NCBI GenBank assembly: GCA_010672585.1
Contig: JAAHGF010000006.1
Coordinates: forward strand, 304,635-368,634
DNA length: 64,000 nt
Direction of reading: 5' to 3'
Source: Okeania sp. SIO1I7
GTDB taxonomy: Bacteria > Cyanobacteriota > Cyanobacteriia > Cyanobacteriales > Microcoleaceae
Part shown: positions 26,396 through 35,172 of the stretch, piece after piece
How the letters are laid out: the number at the start of each line of letters is the position of its first letter
How positions within the stretch are numbered: the stretch's first letter is position 1
Position numbers and translations under genes: made by a program
The notes under the pieces: model-generated
Told to the model about the DNA's origin: nothing
Seen by the model: only the letters and a program-made list of their open reading frames with translations
The model's database searches: none

Positions 26396-26960
26396 TTATT
26401 TAATTGACCACTCCCCGGACTTAAGTCACGGGGATTCTAAGTTGATACTACGCAACAGGATAAATCCTTGTTGCTTCGTTTTTTCTTAGCTGACCAAAGA
26501 TACACTCTCTGGGGACAAGTCAAAGTGCCCCTACACAGTCGGCATAGCGTCTAAACTTAGCTTTCTGCTTACTTTTGTGATTATATTTATCGCGACCTTA
26601 CAGTCTGCAGTCTTCACACCAATTATTATCGGTTCTATACAAACCACGCTGTCTTGATGCAGTCGCTCATGGGGGAAACCCCCAAGACCGCGCTGCATCG
26701 CTTTACTCTTTTTCCTGACGGTTTCCAATCATTGGCCCGTAGGGTCGGTGCTTCCTTGCTCGTACTCAGGTTCCGAGAACCAGCACCGAGTTTTTCAGCA
26801 TAATTAGGTAGATTGTTACCATCTAAAGAAAGAAACGGGCAGACCGAAAAGTTATTGTTGTTAATAATAGCACAGGACAACTAAAGTTGTCTAGTCTAAA
26901 CGACTCGCTTGTTTTCATCCCCCGGTTAAAACACGGGGGCTTTCAACGTCGCTTTTCGGT
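26396..26960 (-). mobile_element. internally deleted IS200/IS605-type element
   Basis: A left-end type hairpin CCCCCGGTTAAAACACGGGGG lies at 26919-26939 and a right-end type hairpin around TCCCCGGACTTAAGTCACGGGGA at 26412-26434. Between them, on the minus strand, a short frame ends in KTADCKVAINIITKVSRK (stop at 26531), which resembles the last catalytic-aspartate segment of TnpB. The rest of tnpB is missing. The interior is highly structured, with GGGGGAAACCCCC and CGGTGCT/AGCACCG stems, so it may be a non-autonomous element or carry a guide-like RNA. Confidence 0.55.
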
Positions 26961-27112
26961 AATTATTCAGAGCCTCTCTGGACAAAAACTTTTATTTTTT
27001 GGAAAATAATTTTAACGGGACTTGGTATGAAGTATCAATATACAAATAATTTTGTCTGCCTACTTAAGCTTAATGCTCCTAATATTCTTAAGTTAATTTT
27101 TACTTTTAACTT

Positions 27113-27412
27113 CTAATTAGTGCCTGCGAAAACTATTTCTGGAAATTTTGATTGAACTTCTGTTAGTGGCCGTCTTCTTCCCTCTTCTTGCCAGTAGTTA
27201 ATTATTTCAGTCGCTTTGTTCAGAAGCTCGATCCGGTCTGATTCATTAATCCAATGTTTGGCTTTTATTTCTTTTCCTAATTCTTCCCAAGCATCATTGC
27301 GAGGCCAGAAAAAGTAACAAGTTAAGGGGCTAGTACCATTTCCTACCACTTGATCTACTGCAAGTGCTACATTATCATCTAACCAAACTACTTTCAGTAT
27401 GAATTTGGACAA
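27113..27412 (-). CDS. ycf65: small ribosomal subunit protein PSRP-3/Ycf65
   Basis: The 99-residue protein matches PSRP-3 (Ycf65), a component of the 30S subunit found in cyanobacteria and plastids. The signature is [20 protein letters not shown], then [21 protein letters not shown] and [20 protein letters not shown]. Length is normal. It is divergent from the HAD phosphatase gene with only about 75 bp between, so the two promoters overlap. Confidence 0.95.
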   Translation of the reverse strand: MSKFILKVVWLDDNVALAVDQVVGNGTSPLTCYFFWPRNDAWEELGKEIKAKHWINESDRIELLNKATEIINYWQEEGRRRPLTEVQSKFPEIVFAGTN

Positions 27413-27486
27413 TTTACCTCCAGAGCCAATATTAGGCTAATTTCAAAACTTTGCACAATATTAAATCATACCACGGAAATTTAGTG

Positions 27487-28293
27487 ATGGACAAAGCAAT
27501 TTTAGTTTTTGACATTGATGGTGTAATTCGGAATGTTGGAGGGTCTTATCGACGGGCGATCGTGGATACGGTAGAGCATTTTACATCCAGCGCTTTTTGT
27601 CCCACTTTGACAGATATTGACCAACTAAAATCTGAGGGTGTTTGGAATAATGACTGGGAGGCTTCGCGAGAGTTAATTTATCGGTATTTTGAAGGCCAAG
27701 GTCAAAAAAGAGAGGATGTTGGTTTAGATTATCAAAAGTTAGTAGCTTTTTTTCAGTCTCGTTATCGGGGTCCTAATGAAGATAATTGGACTGGTTATAT
27801 TTGTACTGAACCGTTGTTGGTAAGTTCTAGTTATTTTCAGAGACTGACAGCAGCAGGATTTTCTTGGGGATTTTTTAGTGGGGCAATGCGGGCTGAAGTT
27901 GCTTATGTTTTGGAGGGTAAGTTAGGGTTGAGTTCCCCTGTAGTGGTGGCGATGGAAGATGCCCCAGGAAAACCCGACCCCACAGGGTTATTTGCAGTAT
28001 TGGAGACATTGGAAAAACAGCATGGTTTAGCTGAAAATCTACCTGTGATTTATGCTGGCGATACAGTGGGAGATATGTATACGGTGGAGAATGCTCGTCT
28101 AGCAATGCCGTCGAGAAGTTGGGTAGGAGTGGGTGTGTTGCCTCCCCATGTACAGGAAAGTCAGACAAGGCGAGAGACTTATAGTAGAAAACTTTTGGAG
28201 GCAGGAGCAAAGGTGGTTTTGAGTAATATTGAAGAATTGTCTGAAGAGGCGATCGCTCGTGCTTTGTTGAAGAAGGAAGAAGGAAAAGGTTGA
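27487..28293 (+). CDS. HAD-superfamily phosphatase, subfamily IA
   Basis: The 268-residue enzyme from ATG 27487 (MDKAILVFDIDGVIRNVGG) is a haloacid-dehalogenase phosphatase. Motif I is DIDGV with the nucleophilic first Asp, motif II lies around FFSGAMRAEV, the motif III lysine is in APGKPDPTG and motif IV is IYAGDTVGDMYT. It fits the TIGR01548-like cyanobacterial and archaeal group. The N-terminal cap region (SEGVWNNDWEASRELI) is present. The substrate is not known. An upstream in-frame start at 27451 would add 12 residues without support. Confidence 0.88.
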   Translation: MDKAILVFDIDGVIRNVGGSYRRAIVDTVEHFTSSAFCPTLTDIDQLKSEGVWNNDWEASRELIYRYFEGQGQKREDVGLDYQKLVAFFQSRYRGPNEDNWTGYICTEPLLVSSSYFQRLTAAGFSWGFFSGAMRAEVAYVLEGKLGLSSPVVVAMEDAPGKPDPTGLFAVLETLEKQHGLAENLPVIYAGDTVGDMYTVENARLAMPSRSWVGVGVLPPHVQESQTRRETYSRKLLEAGAKVVLSNIEELSEEAIARALLKKEEGKG

Positions 28294-28354
28294 TGGGGAC
28301 TCAAACCCCAACTAATTGTAAACACCGTATACACGGCGGGGTATTAAACCCAAA
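28293..28354. repeat. family R palindromic repeat
   Basis: GGGGACTCAAACCCC, AATTGTAAACACCG and GGGGTATTAAACCC make up this copy, which begins at the stop codon of the HAD gene and abuts the family Z element. Confidence 0.6.
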
Positions 28355-28360
28355 AGAAAA

Positions 28361-28461
28361 GGCGTTGCTGAAATATAATGGTAAGTAGCTGAAGATAAAA
28401 TTGAAAAACTTATGTTTTGCGTTGATACTTAATCTAAAAATCATTACAACTCAACAACGCC
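28361..28461. mobile_element. family Z MITE, 101 bp, with 8-bp target duplication
   Basis: Ends GGCGTTGCTGAAATATAATG and the inverted CATTACAACTCAACAACGCC match at about 15 of 20 positions. The element is flanked by AAAGAAAA on both sides (28353-28360 and 28462-28469), a perfect 8-bp direct repeat. It has no coding capacity. Confidence 0.75.
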
Positions 28462-28623
28462 AAAGAAAAACATAAATCATCATAAAAATTCGGTAATCGG
28501 GAAACCAGCCAGTTAATATTAGGGCTAAAGTCCAACTACGAGCGGCTGTCACTGATTCAATGAACTTCATTAAATAGGGTTTGCGTATGGAAAGTATGAG
28601 TGGTAGGGGTAGGAGACAGGAGA

Positions 28624-28666
28624 CAACCCACCCCTCGCCCCTCCCCCTCCCAGGAGGGGAGGGGAA
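28624..28666. repeat. family Y C/G-rich repeat, inverted
   Basis: CAACCCACCCCTCGCCCCTC followed by CCCAGGAGGGG; the same element as at 5041 and 24000 in the opposite orientation. Confidence 0.7.
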
Positions 28667-28859
28667 GACAGGAGAAATGGGAATTATAGAGGAGATAGTA
28701 GAAAGAATCATAAGAGTGATTTTTCTGCCCAACTCTTGACCAAAATCCTAAGATTTTGAACCTGAGTCGCCTAAAACCTTGCACTTTTTGATACTTAAAA
28801 AGGCACTTACCTTGATCTGTAAAAACTTTGAGATTTAATCAGCAAGCCCTAAATAAAAA

Positions 28860-30029
28860 TTAAGCTAACAAATCGTCGATAAATAAGTCAATTTTTATTT
28901 GAGAAAGATGTTGCATCACAACAATATGAGCTAAAGAACCCTGGGTAGCTAATTGCCACTTCTGACAAATCTTTATTGATGGTTTATTAAATACAACCGT
29001 AGTTGAAAAATCATTTAAAAAAGGTTTGTACCCAATCTCTTCTAGACGTTTATACAAATACCGAGCATTTTCTAAACAAGTCGAAACTTCTCCAGCAAAC
29101 TGTTGACTTCTGGTCATAATAGCATACCAAAGAAATAAACAAGCAAGTCCACTACGAGAACCTGTAATAGTTGTATCATTACAGCCAATATATTCAATTT
29201 GATGTTTGATTTTGTCAGTATAAATTTTACGAGTTAAAACAATTCCATAAGGAATAGGAGAACCAAAGAATTTATGACCACTAACAGCAATACTACCAAT
29301 GGGATAATCCTGAAAACTAATTTTTGGTGCTGTTTCTATGAAAGGTAATAACATTCCTCCTAATGCACCATCACAATGAATATAAAAAGGAATTTTTAGC
29401 TTTTCTAAAATATCAACTGTGGGCTCTATTCGATCCACTGCTCCTCTCATTGTGGTGCCTAAGTTGAGATTGAGAATAACACTATGATTTGTTCGTTTTG
29501 ATATTTCTTGCTTGAGATGTTCGTAATCTATTTCCCCATTAGGTTGAGAGTTAATGACTACATGAGGTATTTTCAACATACAGGCCGCTTTGGCAATGGA
29601 ATAATGAGTATCTTTCGAGGAGTAGAGAATTGCATCCGGGAGTAACTCTCGACCTAAAAACATACCATAGATATTTCCTTCAGTACCACAACTGGTAACA
29701 TATCCCCACTCTGCTTCTAAATGATAAAGTTCAGCTAACCAAGAAATACATTGTTGCTCAATATTTTTGTCTTGAATATACCAGTATCCAGATTCCCAGG
29801 GATCGCCTAAATTATTGATTAGATATTGAAAGAAAGGTATTAGAGGGGTGTAATCAAAATTAAGATTGAGTGGATAGCCAATGAAAAATTCTGTAGACTC
29901 AGCAATACGTTTTTCTAAAGCCTTCAACAATTCTTGTTGTTCTGGGAGAGGAGATGAAAATCTTGTTGCATAGCTGTTGTTATTGATAGAATTTAATTTA
30001 TCCCTGATATTACTTAAATTATTTTTCAT
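28860..30029 (-). CDS. PLP-dependent histidine decarboxylase-like enzyme
   Basis: The 389-residue protein belongs to the group II PLP decarboxylases and most resembles bacterial PLP-type histidine decarboxylases, which make histamine. The PLP-stacking histidine is H142 (SSKDTHYSIAKAA), the PLP-binding aspartate is D220 (IHCDGALGG) and the Schiff-base lysine is K253 (SGHKFFG). VTSCGTEGNIYGMFLGRE near 111-128 binds the cofactor phosphate. Serine or other amino acids are possible substrates. The gene stands alone among repeats, with no transporter or biosynthetic partner. Confidence 0.83.
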   Translation of the reverse strand: MKNNLSNIRDKLNSINNNSYATRFSSPLPEQQELLKALEKRIAESTEFFIGYPLNLNFDYTPLIPFFQYLINNLGDPWESGYWYIQDKNIEQQCISWLAELYHLEAEWGYVTSCGTEGNIYGMFLGRELLPDAILYSSKDTHYSIAKAACMLKIPHVVINSQPNGEIDYEHLKQEISKRTNHSVILNLNLGTTMRGAVDRIEPTVDILEKLKIPFYIHCDGALGGMLLPFIETAPKISFQDYPIGSIAVSGHKFFGSPIPYGIVLTRKIYTDKIKHQIEYIGCNDTTITGSRSGLACLFLWYAIMTRSQQFAGEVSTCLENARYLYKRLEEIGYKPFLNDFSTTVVFNKPSIKICQKWQLATQGSLAHIVVMQHLSQIKIDLFIDDLLA

Positions 30030-30560
30030 AGCGCTTAAGTACTGATTTTGAATTGTTTGTTATTGAGTAGTTAAATCTTGTCTTTTAGTTTTGGCAGAGC
30101 TTTGTTGTTCTCACTCAGTTTATATTGTGGCTTCTGTAAATATTTAGCTAAACTAAGAGCGTGCTATAACTACTATATTATTTATATGGAATCATGATTA
30201 CATAAGTTTGTCAAGACATAAAATTATGATGACTACGCCAAATCAAGTTTCAACAGTAGTGGTACATAAAAACTAGAGAAAAACTTAAGATTTGGAGATA
30301 GATCGACAACTTGAAAAAATGGGGTTACACAACTAAGGATCAAGTACTTGTGGGGCAAGTACCCTATGGGTTTTGTTACAGTCAGTGATTGCGATAGCAT
30401 GGGTAGACACCCCAAAGACTATCATCCTAATGGGGAGTGTGGGTACGCACCCCTAGCCCCTCCCTCTCCCAGGAGGGGAATGTGGAGACCCACCCCTACT
30501 GCTCCCAGGAGGGGAATGTGGGGAGATGGTGAATCTGGAGGCAAATTTCCACCTTTTTTG
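30030..30560. other. intergenic region with G/C-rich repeats
   Basis: No gene was accepted. It contains a family Y variant in several copies (30440-30521, CCCAGGAGGGGAATGTGG repeated). Short open frames here read through repeat DNA only. Confidence 0.55.
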
Positions 30561-30710
30561 GGCGTTGCTGATTCTGGGTATGATGCAAGCCCCCCTAGCC
30601 CCCCAAAATTGGGGGGAATAAAACTCTAAAAGTCCCCCAAAAATGGGGGATGCGCGGGGGCTTGACCAGAACCAAACAATCGCACATTCATCCTTCAATT
30701 TAACAACGCC
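30561..30710. mobile_element. family Z MITE, 150 bp
   Basis: Left end GGCGTTGCTGATTCTGGG and right end CCTTCAATTTAACAACGCC are inverted. Flanks CTTTTTTG and CTTTTTTA form a near-perfect 8-bp duplication. The ACCAGAACCAAACAATCGC block near the right end is identical in the 48497-48702 copy. The next base pairs hold the stop codon of the TPR-CHAT gene. Confidence 0.7.
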
Positions 30711-30729
30711 CTTTTTTACTACAAACAGC

Positions 30730-33700
30730 TTACTGTAAACCACCGGAAACAAAACCTGCCCAATAATAAGGGTTAATAAAGGGATACTCTTTCTGACATA
30801 ACAACTCCAGGTTATTTTTCATTTTCACAACCCGTTTTTTATTCTCCTCTGTCTCAATATTCTGCAAATGCGCCTCTAGTTGCTGCCGATACTTATCATT
30901 AAGTTGTTTTCCTGTCAAGTTGCGCAAATCAGTTTGAGCTTTGTGCAATGCTTGCGGGCGGGTGTATTCGGGGTTTTGCCGATGTTCATAATAAAACAAA
31001 CAAAATAGTGCTGTCGCGAAATCATCCACCGCCCATAATGTACTGACTACACTCTGAGCGCCTGCACTCAGGAAACCTGCTGCAATAGTTAGAATGTCAT
31101 CGTTAACTTTGCTGACTGTGAGATTCGTTTCGCAACATGAGAGGAAGACATCGGTTAATTCTGGTAAACGCCAGGTAAACACATCCCCAAGGGTGACTTC
31201 CCCATCGAATAATTTTAGTTTTGAGTCTAGGGGGTTGATTAAGTCGGCGCTAGCGTGATGACTGGAATGGAGAAACTGTACTTGTTTTGTGAGCTGGCGG
31301 TAGTTGTTGACTGTTGCTTGTTGGTATTGGAGGCGGTGGTGTTTGGAGACTTGGAACATTTGGGCGAGGTTTTCACATTCGTATCCGGTGAAAATGAGGT
31401 CGCCTGTGGCGTTTTCCACAATTCCCATTTTTTGGGAGTTGATGGTTTTGTTGCGGTTGTCGCAATAGCTAAGTATTTGGCAACTGGGTATAATTCGCAG
31501 GTGGAATATATCGCTGAGATAGGTGGGTTTAGTTTCGGATGTTTTTGGTTTGTTGGTTGGTTGTGAGGTAGTTTCTTTGCCAGTGGGAATAGAGAGGCGA
31601 GTGTCTGCAAATTCCCGGTAAAATCCCCCTCCCGTCCCCCTTTGAAAGGGGGAAGCCGGATCTAAATAGCCCCCCTTACCAAGGACTGAATCTTCATAGC
31701 CCCCCTTACCAAGGGGGGTTGGGGGGATTTCTCCTCCACCGGGAGTCAGGGAGACATCCACAGGCAAAGCAGCAAACGGAATTTGATGTAGAGCTAGATG
31801 CGGAACAATAATTAATTCTTTGATATCGCTCAGGTATTGGCTAATAAGTTGATTCAGTTGCAAGCGTTGGGAGAGTTTTTGGAGAAATTCACCCATATTT
31901 TTACGCCATTCTTGATTTTTATTATTTCTGTAGTCATCGTAGGGATTTAACCAGTTATCAATTATCCAGTTTTGTAACGCCTCGATATCCTGACCTTTGC
32001 AAGTGAAAAGTTGGACATCCTGCGGGCGCACTATAAATATATAGGTATCATCATAAGTGGTGTAAAAACTCAATATCGCCGTCTCCTCATCCTTGATCAA
32101 TGCTTGCATCTGCTGGATACTCAAGGGGTTTACCTGTAACTGACCCGCCAATACTGGGTCAGATTTACGAATCTCTCGCCAAACCTGCTGCCGTTTTGCT
32201 TCTGTTTTTTCAATTTCCGCCAATTTTTGCTCTGCTTCTTCCCTACTATTGCGACGGTCAAACCGACTATTTGCAGTAACGAGTTGTTTGCTTTCGTCAG
32301 AGATGGAGCGACGGAGCTGATACAAATATTGTTGCAATTGATAATATTCTTCTAGGAGTTGGGGTGGTATTTCTGCGTTTGGGTAGAGGTCTTTGCTTGC
32401 CATTAATTCTGTCACCATACGGGAGCGGGAACGTTCGGCGTATTCTACTGCTTTGTGATATTGTTTGAGGTAGACAAAGCATTGGACGATCTTTTGGTAG
32501 ACTCCGATGGCTTCTTCCAGGATTTCTTGGCGGTGATCGTCGTCTTGAGACCAACTGCGACTTAGTTCGACCGCTCTTATAGCTTTTTCGTAGGCAACGA
32601 TGGCAGGTTGGCAGTTGCCTTCCTTGAAGTGGAGGTCGCCTAAGTTGCGGGATGTTGTCAGACATTGAATCGGGTATACCTTGGGGGTGTGAACTTCCAA
32701 TGCTAGATTATATGCAGAAATAGCATTTTCCAGATTCTGTGCCCGGTCGCCACTGATTCTCTCACAGTAGGCATGGCCTAGATTATTTTGAGTCTCTGCC
32801 CAATCCATGGGAAAGTCTTTTTGGGTGCGAACTGACAACGCCAGATTATATGCAGCAATAGCATTTTCCAGATTTAGTGCCCGGTCGCCACTGATTCTCT
32901 CACAGTAGGCATTGCCTAGATTGTTTTGAGTCGTTGCCCAATCAATGGGGAAATCTTTTTTGGTACGAACTGACAACGCCAGATTATATGCAGCAATAGC
33001 ATTTTCCAGATTTAGTGCCTGGTCGCCCTTGATTTTTTCACAGTAGGCATTGCCTAGATTGTTTTGAGTCCCTGCCCAATCAATGGGGAAGTCTTTTTTA
33101 GTGCGAACTTCCAATGCTAGATTGCATGCAGCAATAGCATTTTTCAGATTCTGTGCCCGGTCGCCAGTGATTCTGTCAGTGTAGGCAATGCCTAGATTGT
33201 TCTGAGTCATTGCCCAATCAATGGGGAAGTCTTTTTTATTGCAAACTTCCAATGCTAGATGATATGCAGCAATAGCATTTTCTAGATTTAGTGCCCGGTC
33301 GCCACTAATTCTGTTCTTGTAGGCAATGCCTAGATTGTTCTGAGTCCTTGCCCAATCAATGGGGAAATCTTTTTTGGTACGAACTGACAACGCCAGATTA
33401 TATGCAGCAATAGCATTTTCTAGATTTAGTGCCCGGTTGTCACTGATTCTGTTATTGTAGGCAACGCCTAGATTATTTTGAGTCCTTGCCCAATCAATGG
33501 GGAAATCTTTTTTGGTGTGAACTTCCAATGCTAGATGATATGCAGCAATAGCATTTTCCAGATTTAGTGCCCGGTTGCCACTAATTCTGTTATTGTAGGC
33601 AACGGCTAGATTGTATTGAGTCCTTGCCCAATCAATAGGGAAATCTTTTTTGGTGCGAACTGACAACGCCAGATCATATGCAGCAATAGCATTTTCTAGA

Positions 33701-34446
33701 TTTAGTGCCCGGTCGCCACTGATTCTTTCACTGTAGGCGTTGCCTAGATTGTTCTGAGTCGTTGCCCAATTGATCGGGAAATTTTTTTTGGTGTAAATTT
33801 CCAATGTCAGATTAAATGCAGCAATAGCATTTTCCAGATTTAGTGCCCGGTCGCCACTGATTCTTTCACTGTAGGCAATGCCTAGATTATTTTGAGTAAT
33901 TGCCCAATTTTCCGGGTTACTCTTCTTGGCTAAGACTTTTAGCACCACTTCGTAACCAGCAATCATGATTTCCATATTATTTGCTTTGTTGCCGAGTGGG
34001 AAGTTATTGAGGCGGTTGCTAAAATACCAAATAGTCTCAGTGATGAATTCTGCTGCATCTGTTTCTACTTCTGAGAGTTTAGCTGTTGCAAAGGTTTGTA
34101 GGATGTGAACAAAGTTCTCATCAAGTTTGTCTAGGTTTACTTGCAAGAGTGGATAGATGACTTTGGGGTCGCCGTTGCTGTCGGCAGTTGCCTGCAATAC
34201 TTGGATTAAAAAGTCTAGTTGAGAATGGAGCTTATCTGGTAATTTTTCTCTAGTAGCAGCAGTTGCACTTAAGCTATCGTAATGTTGATTTTTAGGCAAC
34301 AATCTCCGGCGCAAAGATGGAAATATTAAGATTAACACTAACGTTAACACTAGCACAGGCAAACCTATGAACACGATTACCAGGAGTTGGATCAAACTGC
34401 GCCCTAGTTTCGAGATAAATTTTTTGAAGTGAAAAATTTGTTGCAT
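30730..34446 (-). CDS. membrane-anchored TPR-CHAT protease-like protein
   Basis: The 1238-residue protein has an N-terminal membrane helix (about 18-45), then nine to ten near-identical 46-residue TPR-type units (WAxTQNNLGxAYxxRISGDR, with NLENAIAAYNLAL between), then further TPRs to about 700. It ends in a CHAT domain, the caspase-like cysteine peptidase fold. Likely catalytic residues are H1064 (HSSHHAS) and C1104 or C1105 (LSCCETN). CHAT proteins act as proteases in conflict and cell-death pathways. A Gly/Pro-rich stretch (residues about 902-942) is encoded by an inserted interspersed repeat at 31620-31740. No partner gene is close, apart from a PIN toxin pair upstream. Confidence 0.88.
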   Translation of the reverse strand: MQQIFHFKKFISKLGRSLIQLLVIVFIGLPVLVLTLVLILIFPSLRRRLLPKNQHYDSLSATAATREKLPDKLHSQLDFLIQVLQATADSNGDPKVIYPLLQVNLDKLDENFVHILQTFATAKLSEVETDAAEFITETIWYFSNRLNNFPLGNKANNMEIMIAGYEVVLKVLAKKSNPENWAITQNNLGIAYSERISGDRALNLENAIAAFNLTLEIYTKKNFPINWATTQNNLGNAYSERISGDRALNLENAIAAYDLALSVRTKKDFPIDWARTQYNLAVAYNNRISGNRALNLENAIAAYHLALEVHTKKDFPIDWARTQNNLGVAYNNRISDNRALNLENAIAAYNLALSVRTKKDFPIDWARTQNNLGIAYKNRISGDRALNLENAIAAYHLALEVCNKKDFPIDWAMTQNNLGIAYTDRITGDRAQNLKNAIAACNLALEVRTKKDFPIDWAGTQNNLGNAYCEKIKGDQALNLENAIAAYNLALSVRTKKDFPIDWATTQNNLGNAYCERISGDRALNLENAIAAYNLALSVRTQKDFPMDWAETQNNLGHAYCERISGDRAQNLENAISAYNLALEVHTPKVYPIQCLTTSRNLGDLHFKEGNCQPAIVAYEKAIRAVELSRSWSQDDDHRQEILEEAIGVYQKIVQCFVYLKQYHKAVEYAERSRSRMVTELMASKDLYPNAEIPPQLLEEYYQLQQYLYQLRRSISDESKQLVTANSRFDRRNSREEAEQKLAEIEKTEAKRQQVWREIRKSDPVLAGQLQVNPLSIQQMQALIKDEETAILSFYTTYDDTYIFIVRPQDVQLFTCKGQDIEALQNWIIDNWLNPYDDYRNNKNQEWRKNMGEFLQKLSQRLQLNQLISQYLSDIKELIIVPHLALHQIPFAALPVDVSLTPGGGEIPPTPLGKGGYEDSVLGKGGYLDPASPFQRGTGGGFYREFADTRLSIPTGKETTSQPTNKPKTSETKPTYLSDIFHLRIIPSCQILSYCDNRNKTINSQKMGIVENATGDLIFTGYECENLAQMFQVSKHHRLQYQQATVNNYRQLTKQVQFLHSSHHASADLINPLDSKLKLFDGEVTLGDVFTWRLPELTDVFLSCCETNLTVSKVNDDILTIAAGFLSAGAQSVVSTLWAVDDFATALFCLFYYEHRQNPEYTRPQALHKAQTDLRNLTGKQLNDKYRQQLEAHLQNIETEENKKRVVKMKNNLELLCQKEYPFINPYYWAGFVSGGLQ
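31620..31740. repeat. interspersed repeat inserted in frame in the CHAT gene
   Basis: The DNA AAATCCCCCTCCCGTCCCCC followed by TTGAAAGGGGGAAGCC recurs in the intergenic element at about 48578-48614. CCCCCTTACCAAGG is repeated twice here. In the minus-strand frame it encodes GKGGYEDSVLGKGGYLDPAS and similar, unlike the rest of the domain. Confidence 0.75.
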
Positions 34447-34551
34447 AGTTGTTTGGTTGATATATGTGTATCTATATTTAATTTAGAGTAAAGAATTATG
34501 GAGTAAAAGCTAGAGATGAATCATCTTCTTTGCCTAATCTCCAGTCTCCAA

Positions 34552-34917
34552 TCACAAAATTTGTACAGACTCAGTTTTAATTTCTGACAAATTCATTAGT
34601 CTGGCATCATTTGTCAATAACTTGGCATTCAATAACTGTGCTGTTGCTGCCACAATAGCATCAGGAAGTTTCAACCTGTAACTTTTCCGTAAAGCGATCG
34701 CTAAATCTTTAATCTGACTCTCAATACCAACTATTGTTATCTGAGCCAAAAAATTACGAATTTGTACTTCTTCAACAGGAGTCAGACTGGGATAAGACAG
34801 CAACTCTATTTCAGTAATTATAGAAATAAAATATCTAGCATTAGGTAGAGGGTTAACTAACCGCCCACCTAAATAATACAAAGCCACATTTGTATCTAGG
34901 ACAATTAAACTTTCCAT
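34552..34917 (-). CDS. PIN-domain toxin, VapC-like
   Basis: The 121-residue protein is a PIN-domain RNase of the toxin type: IVLDTNVALYYL with the first aspartate, ITEIELLSYP with the conserved glutamate, KLPDAIVAATA with the third acid and LLTNDARL with the fourth. The start at 34917 lies two bases after the antitoxin stop; ATG 34926 would overlap it by seven. Together they make a type II toxin-antitoxin pair. Confidence 0.9.
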   Translation of the reverse strand: MESLIVLDTNVALYYLGGRLVNPLPNARYFISIITEIELLSYPSLTPVEEVQIRNFLAQITIVGIESQIKDLAIALRKSYRLKLPDAIVAATAQLLNAKLLTNDARLMNLSEIKTESVQIL

Positions 34918-34919
34918 AA

Positions 34920-35135
34920 CTACCATTCATCCCTAATTTGTTGTTGATATTCTAAAGGATCTATACTGAGTTTTATGGTGCCTGCATACTTAGCTAAATC
35001 CACATTTTTTGCTTCTGTTTTTAACTGAGCAATAGCTAACAATTTTTCAATTTCTTGCCAGTCTTCATAGTCAATCAAAACTGCTACAGGCCGCATAGTT
35101 TCATCAGTAACTATTTTCTTCTTAAAATTCCGCAT
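34920..35135 (-). CDS. antitoxin partner of the PIN toxin
   Basis: The 71-residue protein starts MRNFKKKIVTDETMRPVAVLIDYEDWQEIEKLL, a Phd/YefM-like or VapB-like opening with a DNA-binding beta segment, followed by a Leu/Glu-rich helix and a polar tail that would wrap the toxin. It is directly upstream of and coupled to the PIN gene and probably autoregulates the pair. Confidence 0.78.
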   Translation of the reverse strand: MRNFKKKIVTDETMRPVAVLIDYEDWQEIEKLLAIAQLKTEAKNVDLAKYAGTIKLSIDPLEYQQQIRDEW

Positions 35136-35172
35136 AATTTTCTCCTATCTATTAATAAACTATTCAAATATA

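Noticed and set aside
26635-26880. 81-codon frame inside the IS200/IS605-type relic
   Set aside because: It crosses structured end and stem sequences; no TnpA or TnpB motif is seen in it, and it is better explained as non-coding element DNA.
27875-28311. Minus-strand frames opposite the HAD phosphatase
   Set aside because: They are antisense shadows of a well-supported gene.
30348-30752. Proline-rich open frames on both strands
   Set aside because: They are produced by C/G-rich family Y and Z repeats.
32690-33900. Regular 138-bp repeats resembling a CRISPR-like array
   Set aside because: The unit is far longer than a CRISPR repeat, there are no unique spacers, and the whole stretch is an open frame encoding TPR units.
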